The notes: generated by a model from the sequence alone, not told the origin. A DNA stretch of 64,000 bases from Tillus elongatus (GCA_964006375.1 OZ023265.1:173421443-173485442), one strand, 5' to 3'; shown: positions 23,246 to 34,831, counted from the stretch's first letter. Program-made: numbers and translations.

Positions 23246-23824
23246 ATTTTCTATATTTTTTTACGGGAAAACTATTAGTTAAAAATTTAAATTTTATATG
23301 GCAATTGATTTTATACAATGTGGGGAATAGAATAAGAGGAGAATAAAAAAATGTGCAAATTCCTCATTATGGCGTTCTGCTTTTTCAGTAATATGCTTTG
23401 GCAAATAGCTAAGAATGATTTACGTTTTAAACGATATTTTATTTGTATTTATTATGAACTATGGATAAAAATAGAGTCATTATATTATTATAATAAATAT
23501 CGAACCTAATAGTGTTCCGCTGTCTCTGATTTATTCATGTAAGGTAGTTTTGTCGAAGTGGAAAACATTTTATATACATAAGCTTTTATCCAATTGAATC
23601 AACATCGGGGAATTTCCAGTTACGAATGTTATGAAAATTTCATGAAGCTTTTGACAATACTTTTTCATCGGTTTCTCTTCCCTCGATATACCAGGCCTAC
23701 TATAAATATATGTTTTTGATTAACGATCCGGCGAAGAGTCGCTAGTCTGTTTTTAAATGTTGCAGTTTTCCCACTGAACCTTAGGTAGACTTTTAAATCA
23801 TTTATTTAACTTAAAAAAAACGAC
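23246..23824. other. no gene recognised
   Basis: AT-rich intron sequence with no credible ORF. Confidence 0.4.
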
Positions 23825-24288
23825 GGGACGCAGCAAGTGCGTTATGGTAGTGAATGCTTATTAAATGCTTCAAACTTGGATAACTCAATTTTCAATAAAC
23901 TCAGAAAGTTGAATTTTGGTATGTAGTAAGGTCTTTCCTAAGGCAACATATCCACCAAGTGTCATTAAAATAATTTTGTAATTTTCGGAGAAAAAAATTA
24001 TTTCAAAGAAAACTGAAAATTTGAAAAACTCAATTTTGTATAAACTTAGAAAGTTTAATTTTAGTGTGTGGTAAGGTCTTTCTCAAGGCAATATATCCAC
24101 CAAATTTCATTAAAAGAGATTTGTAATTTTCGGAGAAAAAATTTTTTTTTGAAAGAAAACTCAAAATTTTTCCGGAAAACCTGATCAGATTATCCTGGTT
24201 AACGAACTGGTCCAAGCCATTAAATAAAGGAAAGACACTTGCCGAGTTTCATCGAAATCGGTTAATTATTTTTTGAGTTATCGGTTGG

Positions 24289-24344
<56 letters not shown>

Positions 24345-24466
24345 TAAAACTGACCCCGGATGTGGGTTCTAGGGGTCCTAAATCGCGCTCATTTGAAAAT
24401 TTTTTTGCAAAGTCTCACCATCGATACTTTCTATTAGTGAATTTTTTTAAATACAAATTCACTAAA
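23825..24466 (+). mobile_element. complete (TA)n-core non-autonomous element
   Basis: About 640 bp with all parts: 5' terminus GGGACGCAGCAAGTGCGTTA at 23825, ATGGTAGTGAAT, two imperfect repeats of the TAAACTTAGAAAGTT...TTTCATTAAAA module, the TTTTTCCGGAAAACCTG block, TTTCATCGAAATCGGTTAAT, (TA)n at 24290-24341, the CTGACCCCGGATGTGGGTTC block, and the terminal hairpin TTAGTGAATTTT...AAATTCACTAA at 24434-24466. No coding capacity. Useful as the reference copy of the short form. Confidence 0.85.
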
Positions 24467-24718
24467 AATGACACTGCCTAACTTCATTGCGTCACGTTAG
24501 AGCCTCTGCTGCTTAAAGCAAATCTAATAGTATATTTGGCTCTTATATGTATATACTAATAAATATATACAGTGTGAATTGCAGTTATGGAATAAAATGC
24601 ATAATTCGAAGAAAAATGTTTGTCAGCAAAAACGCTTAGACACGCCAACAATTTTTTTTTAAATTTCACACCATGCAGTATTAGTATGTTTGACCCTCAC
24701 CATTTCATTTACACTCTT

Positions 24719-24840
24719 TTAGCGAATTCTCGTTAAGAAAAATCGCTAATATAGAGGTCACAATGAAGAGCTTTTGAAAACATTTCTTTAGATGAGCACG
24801 AAGTTGAACCCAAAACTAAGGTCCCTTAAAATTTTTATAT

Positions 24841-24928
<88 letters not shown>

Positions 24929-25100
24929 ATATATATGTATGTATCCGAGCGATAACTCAAAAAATACTAAACTGATTTCAATGAAACTTGGCAAAAATCT
25001 TGTTTGAGCGAAAACCGTGGTCGAATTCGGTAATCAACATTTACACTCAAGTTTTTCCGGTGGAAAATCGGGGAAAGCTTTTTGGAAACGCTATATTTTT
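24719..25100 (-). mobile_element. (TA)n-core non-autonomous element, reverse, truncated
   Basis: The terminal hairpin (TTAGCGAATTCTCG...AATCGCTAA) is at 24719-24750. A conserved block, then (TA)n at 24844-24925, then the beginning of the shared body (GATAACTCAAAAAATACTAAAC) follow. It fades out near 25100. Confidence 0.7.
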
Positions 25101-26089
25101 GTAAGTATGTATAATAGCTAGAATGAGACTTTACGTGTGGCTACAAATAGTACAAATAAATCTATGTTGTGAATTTTAAGTAACTTGGTACACAATATTT
25201 AGAGTTCTTTCCAAATTAAAAATAAAAGTCAAATGCCTGACAGACAGAGTAGTTAACGGCCACGTGTGGGTTGATTCATACAACAGGTATAAACTATACA
25301 CCAACCGTAACCAAATTAAATATATATCAGGCATGGAACATACTACCCGAACCAACAATCGTGAAATCTCGGCCGCAATTATGGAAAATAACAGATGACA
25401 TGAAATAAAAAAATTGCCAAGTGATTGTTATGTGACTCACAATCAATTATTAAAATACACTATATTTGTAGCTTTATGAACGGCCCCAAATACAGTTTTA
25501 GTGCAGAATAGATATATTATGCTGTTGTATAATATAATAGAAACGTAAACAAAATCAAGTTAAGTCTATAAAAATGATTCTAAAATGGTTTCTTTTATCT
25601 TTAAACCTAAACATAAGACTCCATGTGAGACCAAAACAATCCTTGAATGTGTTTCAATGGCAATTCTACTAATTGTGTAATTAATTGTTACGTATATTTT
25701 TCATATACTACCCCGGGCATGAAGCCTGTGTCAAGTACCATGTAGACAAAACGTTAGTTGAGGTATCAACAGATAGCGCATTGGAAGCGTTTTGGACTGC
25801 TACGCAGAAGGTTACATGATCGAATCCAGCTCAATGAATGTATGTGTTTTATGTTTTATTTTGACATTTGGAGAAACAATAGTGCACAGATTTCATACCT
25901 TCTGAACGAAATCTCATTTTTGTTTAAAACGCCTGAACAAATTTGTCACCTTTGAGTCTGAAATTATAATTTTCAGCAGATATTTTGTTCTTGTTGCTAT
26001 TGAAAAAATCGCTTGGATTAGGTTAACTAAAATGAAATCATACTGGCAATTAATAAGAAAAACTAACTGTTACGTTTATAATTTGGCAG
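25101..26089. other. no gene recognised
   Basis: Intron sequence, AT-rich, no credible ORF or repeat recognised. Confidence 0.4.
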
Positions 26090-26290
26090 ATACTTTACTT
26101 TTCTAAATATGAATTAATATCGATGGTAACACTTTCCAAAAAATTATTCAAATGTGCGCGTACTAGGACCTCTAAAATCGATCTTCAGGGTATGTGTAAG
26201 TTTGAAGTATTAACTTTACTAATATTCCATATAATGATAAATACAATTCTTATGAAAATTCTCTACTGTAAGGCACTTGCTGCGTCCCGA
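26090..26290 (-). mobile_element. short CTGGACGC-family element, reverse
   Basis: The hairpin-side block (CGATGGTAACACTTTCCAAA, GCGCGTACTAGGACCTC) is joined almost directly to the reverse terminus (CACTTGCTGCGTCCCG at 26273-26288). The (TA)n core and body are deleted, leaving ~200 bp. Confidence 0.65.
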
Positions 26291-26945
26291 AATTTTTATT
26301 AGTTCTAAATGTTTTCTTCTTATTTGATCACAACTGGCTCTTTCTAGTTTGTTTAATTCAAAACGACACACCTAAAAATATGAAGTTGTAACATTAGAGC
26401 CTTTGTTAGATTTATGTTTAAACAGTTTCTATTTGTGAAACTATTTGACATGAAGATAATGGCCACTACAAGTTTTTCTAATATAATAAGAGATCTGGAG
26501 TAAGAAAACTTCTTTTGGAGAAGAAAAATCCGAAAATTAGTAACTTAGAAACAACTTGGTGTATTCTACACAGCTTGTCATGTTGCACAGTGTATACACT
26601 GATTATATTACGCTAGCGTTGCTGCATTTTAAAAGATGCAGAACTTCGTCTGAAGACCTGACGATGAAACTGGCACCTAAAAGACACAGTCTTTGGTGAT
26701 AATGGTTCAATAGCATATCTAAAAAAACACTATCCGCAAAATCTCCGTGCGTTTTGTAACGATGAAGCAGTAACTGGCATATGCTATCATGGAAACCATT
26801 ATTTTAATGTTTTTCCTTATCTATCGGCACTGTGACTAGACCCCCGGCTTCGGTATCAGCCACATCCCTTATGTTTATACGTCAGATTGTCAAGTTTCTT
26901 GTATCGTCTTCAACACTTGAATTGAATATATCATTTTAAAACATA
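26291..26945. other. no gene recognised
   Basis: AT-rich intron sequence, no credible ORF. Confidence 0.4.
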
Positions 26946-26947
26946 TA

Positions 26948-28864
26948 GGGTGGCGCACTAAAAACAAAACAGACCGATTTGCGTCCAGAGAATATTTTTT
27001 TAAGAAACGCTGAAACACGTCAATTTTAATATTGAGGGGGACATGTTTTGACATAAAACTCAACTTCGTCACATCAACCCCTTAAGGCTGGTGATAACAA
27101 CCCTTATATTTTAAATAGGGAACGAGTGTTACATCATTTGAAAGCTCTTTCTTTTCTGAATTCAGCACACAAATTTTTTTGGAAGTTTTATTAACTCGTT
27201 TAAAAATTATTCACAGTTGGAATTGCAAGAACGTATTTTATTCATTGTGATAAAAATGCACTAATTAGTCAATTTCTCGTTAAAAAAAACAAAAAACAAA
27301 ACCAAACGTTCAAAACTGTTTAACCAGTTAAGTAAGTGTTCAAATTGTTGACCACCAGCTTCCATACAAAAGCACAAATTTTGTTCAAAACGAGCTCTGA
27401 GATTCTGAAGTATTTGTGGAGTTATTAGTCGGCATTCTTAAACAATGCGTCGTCGTAATTTTTTCAGAGACTCCGGTTCTGTTGCGTAAATTCTACTCTT
27501 TAAACTGCCCCATTGAAAGAAGTCTAAAGGAGTTAAATCCGGTGATCTAGGGGGCCACTCAATAGCACCTCTACGCCCAATCCATTGCTCTGGAAACTCT
27601 CTGTTCAAAAACTCCCTAACACATTGTGAAAATGCGAAAGAGCTCCATCTTGTTGAAACACTAATTGATTTTCTTAATAGCGATCATTATTTTCAACAAT
27701 GTCAATTAGTAGAGGATAAACGATATCTTCTAGTAACTCCAAATACGTTTCGCCACTCAAATTGCCATCAAGAAAAATTGGTCCGATTAAACGGTCTCCA
27801 AAAATGTCAGTCCAGACATTCAATTTCTGTGGAGTTTGAGTGTGGACTTTGTGAAAATTTCTTGGACTATTATCTGCCCAATAACGACAATTATGACGAT
27901 TGACTGTAGAGTTTAATAAAAACGTACACTCGTCTGAAAAACAGATATTGAACAGAAAGTTCCCGTTATCAGCTATTCGTGCAGTCATAACTTCACAAAT
28001 CTCCAGCCGCCGATCAAAATCATCTTCATTCAGTTGTTGTACAAGATGAATTTTATACGGATGAAATTTATGATGCTTCAATATTCGTTGAATAGTTCTT
28101 CTTTTGATGTTTGAAACAGTGGCCAATTTTCTCGTGCTCAAATTTGGGTCTGCAGCAATTTGCCCTAAAACTTCAATCTCAGTAGTCTCATTTCTAACCG
28201 GAAATTCACGTTCAGGATCCCGTTTTTTGTTGGCTACTAAACCACTTTGTCTAAAATTTGCAACTAACTCCCAAATGTATTTGCTGTTAACATGTCTATT
28301 CGGATGTCGTTCATGAAACAAATTTGCGGTACGGTTGGCACAGTCATCGTTTTTGAAAAAAAGGGTAATTATTTCAATTCTTTCTTCTACAGAATACACC
28401 ATTGTGAAATTAATTTTCGACAGTACTATCAAGTATCAAACCAACCGATAAACTGAAATAATAAACCGCAGTTCTCTCATTCCGATAAGAAACGTTCTAG
28501 TAGTCAATTTTTTGTTTACAAACCAACAAAACATTGACTATCAGCACATTTCTTATCGGAATGACTGAAATGCGTTTTTTCATCTTTAACTGTGAATAAT
28601 GTTTAAACGAGTTGATAAAACTTCCAAAAAAAATTAGTGTGCTCAATTCAGAAAAGAAAGAGCTTTCAAATGATGTAACACTCGACCCATGTTCCCTATT
28701 TAAAATATAAGGGTTGTTATCACCATCCTTAAGGCGTTGATGTGACAAAGTTGAGTTTTATGTCGAAACATGTCCCCCTCAATTTTAAAATTGACGTGTT
28801 TCAGAGTTTCTTAAAAAAAATTCTCTGGACGCAAATCGGTCTGTTTCGTTTTCAATGCGCCACC
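26948..28864 (-). mobile_element. mariner-like DNA transposon with ~285-bp inverted ends
   Basis: The left end TA-GGGTGGCGCACTAAAAAC and the right end (reverse complement GGTGGCGCATTGAAAACG, then TA at 28865) define a 1.92-kb element with a TA target duplication. The inverted ends remain similar for about 285 bp (26948-27230 against 28580-28864), including CAGACCGATTTGCGTCCAGA near the tips. It carries a minus-strand transposase with a stop and frameshift. Confidence 0.9.
27287..28402 (-). pseudogene. DD41D-type mariner-superfamily transposase, broken
   Basis: Minus-strand frame from MVYSVEERIEI (ATG at 28402). It has two helix-turn-helix-type regions (about residues 1-50 with KYIWELVANFRQSG, and 75-110 with STRKLATVSNIKRRTIQRILK), then HKFHPYKIHLVQQLNEDD and the first catalytic acid in CFSDECTFLLN. 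A stop interrupts at 27672 (ENNDRY*), after which the frame continues with the second acid (FQQDGALSHF). A frameshift near 27620 leads to EWPPRSPDLTPLDFFQWGS with the third acid. Allowing for the break, about 41 residues separate acids two and three, as in the element at 1910. The N-terminal ATG after a short leader at 28432 is chosen because family members begin MVYS-like. Non-functional. Confidence 0.85.
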
Positions 28865-28865
28865 T

Positions 28866-29246
28866 ACATATCGAAGAGAAGAAAATATTTTACGATTTCT
28901 TGATATACCTATATTAAATTTAAATCTAAGCATAAAATACAACGTAACGAGCTTTCTATTAACATTAAAAGCAGCCCAAATACTGCGTTTAAGACGTGCT
29001 TACTCAGCGAAATGTTCGCAGCGAATAAAATGGAATACACTGGTACTACGTACACAAAAGTAAACAATTTGCGCATGAGACGAACGAGATCTGCATTAGT
29101 ACCAGTTAGCAATAACGTATTATTACTTACACAGCCCAAATTTACCTAAATACCGGAGTACGGAGGTTATCACAAGGATTCTTTTATTTGTCCACGTATA
29201 AATCTATCAGTATACATGTATATATAGATAAATTTATTTTTTTCAG
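28866..29246 (+). other. intron 3' end
   Basis: AT-rich sequence ending in the pyrimidine-rich acceptor TTTATTTTTTTCAG directly before the next cyclase exon. Nothing else recognised. Confidence 0.5.
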
Positions 29247-29339
29247 CATTCTATTCGCTGACATCTGTGGGTTTACGACTCTCTCGGATCAATGTACAGC
29301 CGAGGAACTGGTGAGAATACTTAATGAACTGTTCGCAAG
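29247..29339 (+). CDS. adenylate cyclase, exon with the first catalytic-metal aspartate
   Basis: A 93-bp exon between TTTTTTTCAG and GTAAGAG, phase 2 at both ends. Its first base completes the Ser codon split across the intron from 16950. It encodes [16 protein letters not shown] (residues 2-17 of the exon) and [14 protein letters not shown], then the split codon AG for the next exon. FADI-GFT contains the Asp that binds catalytic magnesium in the C1a domain, and LNELFARFD is the next conserved helix. Cys at the variable position of ADI(C/V/E)GF is unusual by memory. The following exon, expected to contain LGDCYYC, was not found in the remaining 34 kb, so the next intron probably extends beyond the window or the exon was missed. 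Confidence 0.93.
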
Positions 29340-29703
29340 GTAAGAGATAACATTTGTCTGTTGTTATGCCATTCTGGCTCATGTGGGGCACGCATCTCAT
29401 GGCTCATATATATGTTCGAAATGTAATTTGTCATCATTCCGCCATTTTATATTGTACTGATCTACATGTAGATGTAAGCCCCATTCACCCAATGATATTG
29501 CCAATTCTTGATACGTGAATATCTGTGCTAGGAATGTAAAAGGAGAAAGCTGAGATTATTGTCTCGGTTCGACAAAATCTTTGCAAGGAAAATGAAATCG
29601 TGGAGGGTTTTTTTTAAAGCTGCGTGAATCTTTGTTTGCTGGTATTAAGGATTTTGGACATCAATGCATTATTATTACCAGAAAAGGCCATATAATCCTT
29701 ATA
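29340..29703 (+). other. 5' part of the following intron
   Basis: Starts with the donor GTAAGAG. AT-rich, no other feature recognised. Confidence 0.5.
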
Positions 29704-30649
29704 GTACAGGCAATAGAAGAGCCCGTTACTCTTGTCCATAATGCACTAAATTACAGGAGTTTTTTTTTGATACCTAGGTTCAGAATGACGTACTGAATAT
29801 AAAAACACAAAATTCTTACAAATTAGGAGGCCGGAAGTGCCGCCATTTTGAGAAAAACCGTTTCGGTCTATATCTCCGTAACCGTGCACTTTAGGTCAAA
29901 AATGGTAATGACCTTTATTGTAGATAATTGCATTTATCATCTTTTATGATAATTAGATTTTTTTGTATCACTCACCGTTTACAACTTATACGACTATTAG
30001 CATTCATTTATTGACTTTTTTACCTATATCCTTGTTAATAATTGTTTAAAGAATAAAATGCTTATAACTTAACTTTTCGAACGACAAATTTCCTACAAAT
30101 TTTACTAAAAACTTTTTTTCTAAAATCAATATTTTCAAAGTTATAACGCGTTAAATGTTGCACTTTTCAATCGCCAAATTTTTCTGGAAATATTTTAGTA
30201 AAATGAAGGACAATCACGGTTGAAGCTAAGACTTCAGGCTTTGTAAAACATTCTTTTTGAGACATTTACTTTCCATAGCTTATATTAGTTTCAGGTTCTT
30301 TGCGTAAATGTTGCCAATTTTGACGTTTTAATTCGCGACTTTGACGTTTTGAGGAAAACCCCAATTTATTTTTCTTTAAATGACTATAACTTTTTTGTCT
30401 TTGAACCTAAAGACCTAAATTTTGGTATGTAATTTACCTATAATGACGTCAAACCGTGAACCAAATTTAGTTGCCCGTACTTTGTTATTTCCGGAGATGT
30501 GATTTTTTTTCGAAAGAAAACATAAAATTTTCCGGGAAAACCTGGGCCAATATTTTCTTGGATAACGAACTTATCCAAGCCACTTACAAGTGGAAGATAT
30601 TTACCAAATTTAATTAAAACCGGCCCACTCGTTTTTGTGTTATCGGTGT

Positions 30650-30736
<87 letters not shown>

Positions 30737-31266
30737 TAAAACTGACCCAGAGTATGTGTTCTAGGGGGCATAATTAGCGCCTATTTCAATTTTTTTTTCA
30801 AAATTCAAAACTCGAGGTCTCCTCATTAGTGATTTTTTTTTAAAGAAAATGCACTAATAATAAATTTAGAAAAAAAAGTTTCAAGTAAAAATTATAGGAA
30901 ATTTGTCGATTGAAAAGTTAAGTTATAAGCATTTTATTTTTTAAACAATTATTAACAAAGATATAGGTAAAAAAGTCAATAAATAATAGTCGTATAAGTT
31001 GTAAACGGTGAGTGATACAAAAAAATTATTTAACAAAAAACATGAGAAATGCAATTGTCTACAATAAAGGTCATTACCATTTTTGACATAAAGTGCACGG
31101 TTACGGAGATATAGACCAAAACGGTTTTTCTCAAAATGGCGGCACTTCCGGCCTCCTAATTTGTAAGGATTTTGTGTTTTTATATTCAGTACGTCATTCT
31201 GAACCTATGTATAAAAAAAACAACTCCTGTAATTTAATGCAGAAACAAATTCTCTATTGCCTGTAC
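29704..31266. mobile_element. fold-back (long inverted repeat) element with TA target duplication
   Basis: The left end is TA-GTACAGGCAATAGA and the right end TCTATTGCCTGTAC-TA. The arms pair for about 450 bp (29704-30170 against 30865-31266). They share GGCCGGAAGTGCCGCCATTT and CGTTTACAACTTATACGACT blocks, with roughly 90% identity by eye. The centre holds a (TA)n-core element. No coding frame. It is probably a non-autonomous TA-inserting (Tc1/mariner-type) element with long arms. Confidence 0.85.
30180..30858 (+). mobile_element. (TA)n-core element nested in the fold-back element
   Basis: Forward orientation: body with CAATTTTGACGTTTTAATTC and CGCGACTTTGACGTTTTGAGG, then CCGGGAAAACCTGGG, (TA)n at 30653-30733, AACTGACCCAGAG, and the terminal hairpin TTAGTGATTTTT...AAATGCACTAA at 30826-30858. 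No CTGGACGC terminus is preserved at the left, where it joins the fold-back arm. Confidence 0.7.
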
Positions 31267-31379
31267 TATTAAGAAAACCTATCTTTACTGGTGACAGTTA
31301 ATTTTCTACAGATTTTTAATTAGATAGAATTGAGGCAAACATTGGGAGGCAACTATTGTTGTCTAAGTGAAATACAAAG

Positions 31380-31890
31380 ATCTTGATAAAAACAATTTGG
31401 AGAACCCAATTAATTACAACAAATTTTTACGACCTCACGACCGTTTCGCTAACGAAGCTAGCGTCATCAGAGGGATCAAAAAACTAAACGAATAAAAGGT
31501 AACTTACGATGATAAATGTGTTAGCGAAACGATCGTTATGACTGAAAACTGTATTATGATGAATTGGGTACTCCAAATTATACTTATCAGTGCTTATAAC
31601 AGGTTCTAGGCTTAAAAATATTTTGTAAAAACTACAGCTTTATCTGATTTGGAGAACCCAAATGACCACATTTTTTTAGAGACCTGATGATCGTTTCACT
31701 AACAAACATAGCGTCATCAGAGGATGAAAAACTCTAATTTACCTGAGATTTTTTCATCCTCTGATGACGCTAACTTTGTTAGTAAAACGATCTTCAGGGA
31801 TTTAAAAATGTATTGTGGTGATTTCTGTTCTCCAAATGTATTTATCAGTGCTCATCGCAGGTTCCAGTCTTCACTTAGAGAAGCTTTTAT
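31380..31890. repeat. cluster of inverted CTGATGA-stem-GAAAC repeats
   Basis: Three copies of the core: one reverse at about 31427-31473 (GACCGTTTCGCTAACGAAGC, then TAGCGTCATCAGAGG), and a head-to-head pair, reverse at 31680-31725 and forward at 31737-31800, separated by ~15 bp. Stem sequences differ between copies (CGCTAGC/GTTAGCG, CGCTAAC/GTTAGTA) yet largely keep pairing. Flanks carry GGAGAACCCAAAT and its complement, as in the copies at 720 and 56370. Possibly the terminal region of a Penelope-like element. Confidence 0.55.
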
Positions 31891-31934
31891 TTTTAAAAAT
31901 GAATTAAAAGGTAATACTGCGACTAGAAAAAAAA

Positions 31935-32100
31935 CCTGACGCACCAAGTGCGTTATGGTAGCGATCTTATGTAAAATTCTTTTAATTGAAAAAAAATAAA
32001 AGAAATTTGAAAAAAGAATTTGAAAAAAGATAAAGTCTCATAAAATTTGGTGCATATGTTTGTTGCCTATTTAAAAGCTTTGTGAGATTCTAAAACAGAA
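31935..32100 (+). mobile_element. CTGGACGC-family 5' remnant, forward
   Basis: Terminus CTGACGCACCAAGTGCGTTA at 31935, then ATGGTAGCGATC and a short decayed body. It fades out by about 32100, and nothing else is recognised up to 32418. Confidence 0.55.
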
Positions 32101-32865
32101 AATTAACTCATTAAGATATAAAATGTAATCGCTCTGGACAATATGCTGCCAAAAAACATGTACTACCTTCAAATTTTAAACTGGTAATATATGGTTTGTC
32201 GTTTATAGACCTATTTACTGGAGATAAGCATTTTTTAAATTTATTTTGTTACATAAGAACATAACATTTTTGAATCAGAGACTTTGTAATTTAAACTGCT
32301 TCCAAAACATCGCAGAACGCTTCTAATTAAAATTAGTTTTCTGCATACATCTTAGTTAAATGAGGGAAATAGCTATCCAAGCAGAAATTTAAGCTCTCAG
32401 AACACACTTCCTGCATTATACAGGTGTCCAAATTTATAGTAGCAGGACTTTAACAGTCAATATAACAGATCATTTTAAGACAAAAGTTCATATAAATATA
32501 ACCTCTAATTTGCTTCCGAACAGAGAGAGATACAGGGTGTTGAAATTTAATATTTTTTAACAATCTTTTACAATATCTTTGGAACGGAGTGAGATATTTA
32601 CATGCAATTCCGTACACATTCTAAGTAGATTGAGATTGTTATTAGGTGGTATGATTGTTTCAAATGATATACTGGGTGTTACTTTTCCGGGTTTCGTACA
32701 CTATTTGAAATAATAGAACTTCTTTCACGTACGCCACTAACCTTTTATGATACCTGTTTCTCAAAGAACAATCTCTTGGAAACATTTTTGTTTTAATGTA
32801 GTTTTATGCTATCTTGAGCGGTTATCGAAATATTACTAGTTTTTTGAAGCAGTTATGTTTTTAGT

Positions 32866-32940
32866 AAATTTTCTTTAAAAAAATTTCTTCAGACGAGCGC
32901 TAATTAGGCCCACTACAACACATATCCGGGGTCAGTTTCG

Positions 32941-33022
<82 letters not shown>

Positions 33023-33808
33023 GTATTACACCGATAACTCAAAAAATAATTAGCCGATTTTGATTAAATTTGGCAAATAACTTTCTTTTGCAAGTGGCTT
33101 GGATAAGCTCGTTAGCAAGGAAAATCTGCTCAGATTTTCCGGAAAAATTTTGTGTTTTCTTTCAAAAAAAAATTAAATCTCCGGAAATAACAAAGTAAGG
33201 GCAACAAAATTTGATTTCGGGATCATACAATTATATGTAAGTTACCTACCAAAATTTAGCACTGTACGTCAAAGGATAAAAAAGTTATAGGCATTTAAAG
33301 AAAATTAAAATCGGGGTTTTCCTCAAAACGTCAAAGTCGCGATTTAAAACTTTAAAATTGGCAATATTTAGGCAAAAAATTTGAATTTAATACGGGCTTA
33401 GAAAAGAAAATGTCTCAACAAGAATATTTTACAAACCCTGAAATCTTAGTTTCAACCGTCATTGTCCTTCATTTTACTAAAATGTTTCCAGAAAATTCAT
33501 TTCAAATAGACCCTTTCTCTGATGCTTGGCAGTAGTCTTAGCTATAGAGTTTATCGTTTTGTGGTATATAATTTTTGTCGATTTATCGCAAAAGTCAATA
33601 AAGCCCAATATATCCGTTATTATACAAGTTATGAAATAATTGTATACATTAATTATAGGGTGTCTTGAGCTACATCTTAAAAAATGTTTCTACAATCACA
33701 TAAGTCGTTGGTGATACAAATTTTCTTTTTTTTTTAGTCAAAGAAGCCTTATGTTATTGCATTTTTCCATTTTCTATCGAAACATAATGCATGTTTGTAA
33801 GAAAATAA
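32866..33808 (-). mobile_element. long-form (TA)n-core element, reverse, nested
   Basis: Reverse order: decayed hairpin (TTTAGTAAATTTTC at 32868), ACATATCCGGGGTCAGTTTC block, (TA)n 32944-33021, TTTTCCGGAAAAATTTTGTG, CCTCAAAACGTCAAAGTCGC, CATTGTCCTTCATTTTACTA, CTATAGAGTTTATCG, TTAATTATAGGGTGTCTTGA and TGCATTTTTCCATTTTCTAT. This is the same internal order as the full element at 61558-63246, reversed, apart from the 300-bp end module that lies next to it at 33810-34123. Confidence 0.75.
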
Positions 33809-33809
33809 A

Positions 33810-34123
33810 TTCTGAACGCAGCCAGTGCGTTATGGGTGCGAATTTTAATCAAATGATTCATATTTGAATAGCTCAATTTGCATTAACCTATAAGGTTAAC
33901 CAAGAAACGAGTTTTTCGGGAACACTTTAAGTTTACTTTCGGAATTTTTTGTACATTTTCAAACAATAAAGTTATTTTGATGAAACATGGCACATTGCTT
34001 TTACTATAAAGGTTATACTGGTAACCAAATTTTATGCCTGCTTCCTTAAAAAAACACACATATTTGCTATTAAAAACATTTTAATGAAAATTCACTACCA
34101 TGACGCACTTTCTGCATCCAGAC
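33810..34123. mobile_element. ~310-bp form with the family terminus at both ends
   Basis: CTGAACGCAGCCAGTGCGTT at the left and, inverted, CATGACGCACTTTCTGCATC, then CAGA at the right. The ~40-bp inverted ends include GCGAATTTTAATCAAATG. The interior is non-coding and shares AGGTTAACCAAG-type segments with the copies at 44703 and 61558. Confidence 0.75.
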
Positions 34124-34831
34124 TTCTTTAAACTTCAACACCCGGTACCTTTCTTAGGAAGCTTATTAGGGGTTATGTTTCCATGGACTTTTTTTCTCAA
34201 AATGATCTGTTATATTGATTACTTAAGTCCAACTACTAATTCCTAAGGGAAATACAGGCTGTTGCAATTTTTTGTAACTTTTCAAAATTTCAACACCCTG
34301 TATTTTTCTTAGGAACTAGTGGTATCAATTTAACAATCAATAGAACAGATCATTTTGAGAAAAAAGTTAATATAAACATAACGTCTAGTTAAAAAACCTA
34401 ACTGCTTAAAAAAACTAGTAATATTTCGATAACCGCTCAAGATAGCATAAAACTGTAAGGAACCAAAAATATTTCTAAGAGGTTTTTCTTTGAGAAAATG
34501 GTACTACAAAAGATCAGGGGTGTACGTGAAAGAAGTTATATTATTTCAAATAGTCTACGAAACCCGGAAAAGTAACACCCAGTATATCATTTGAAATAAG
34601 CATACCACCGAATAACAGTATACGTCTACATAGAATGTGTACGAAATTGCATGCAAAGATCTCACTCCGTTCCAAAGATATTGTGAAAGATTATTCAAAA
34701 ATATTAACTTTCAACACCCTGTATCTCCGTTAGGAAGCAAATTATGGGTTATATTTATATGAAATTTTTGTGTTAGAATGATCTGCTCTGTTGCCTGTTA
34801 AGGTCCTGATACTATAAACTGGCACACCCTG

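Larger units (their letters stand above)
16951..29246 (+). other. 12.3-kb adenylate cyclase intron
   Basis: Bounded by GTAAGG at 16951 and TTTTTTTCAG before 29247, phase 2. It is filled with transposon relics listed separately. The first 450 bp (16951-17400) hold no other recognised feature. Confidence 0.85.
32421..34831. mobile_element. 2.4-kb element with ~440-bp inverted arms and TA duplication
   Basis: The left end TA-CAGGTGTCCAAATTTATA and the right end (reverse complement CAGGGTGTGCCAGTTTATAG, then TA at 34832) define the element. The arms 32421-32865 and 34400-34831 are inverted copies (for example ATACTGGGTGTTACTTTTCC and GATAGCATAAAACT in reverse). The right interior also holds a partial extra copy of an arm segment (34150-34380, CAACACCCTGTATTTTTCTT). 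The centre contains two CTGGACGC-family pieces. No coding frame. Confidence 0.85.
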
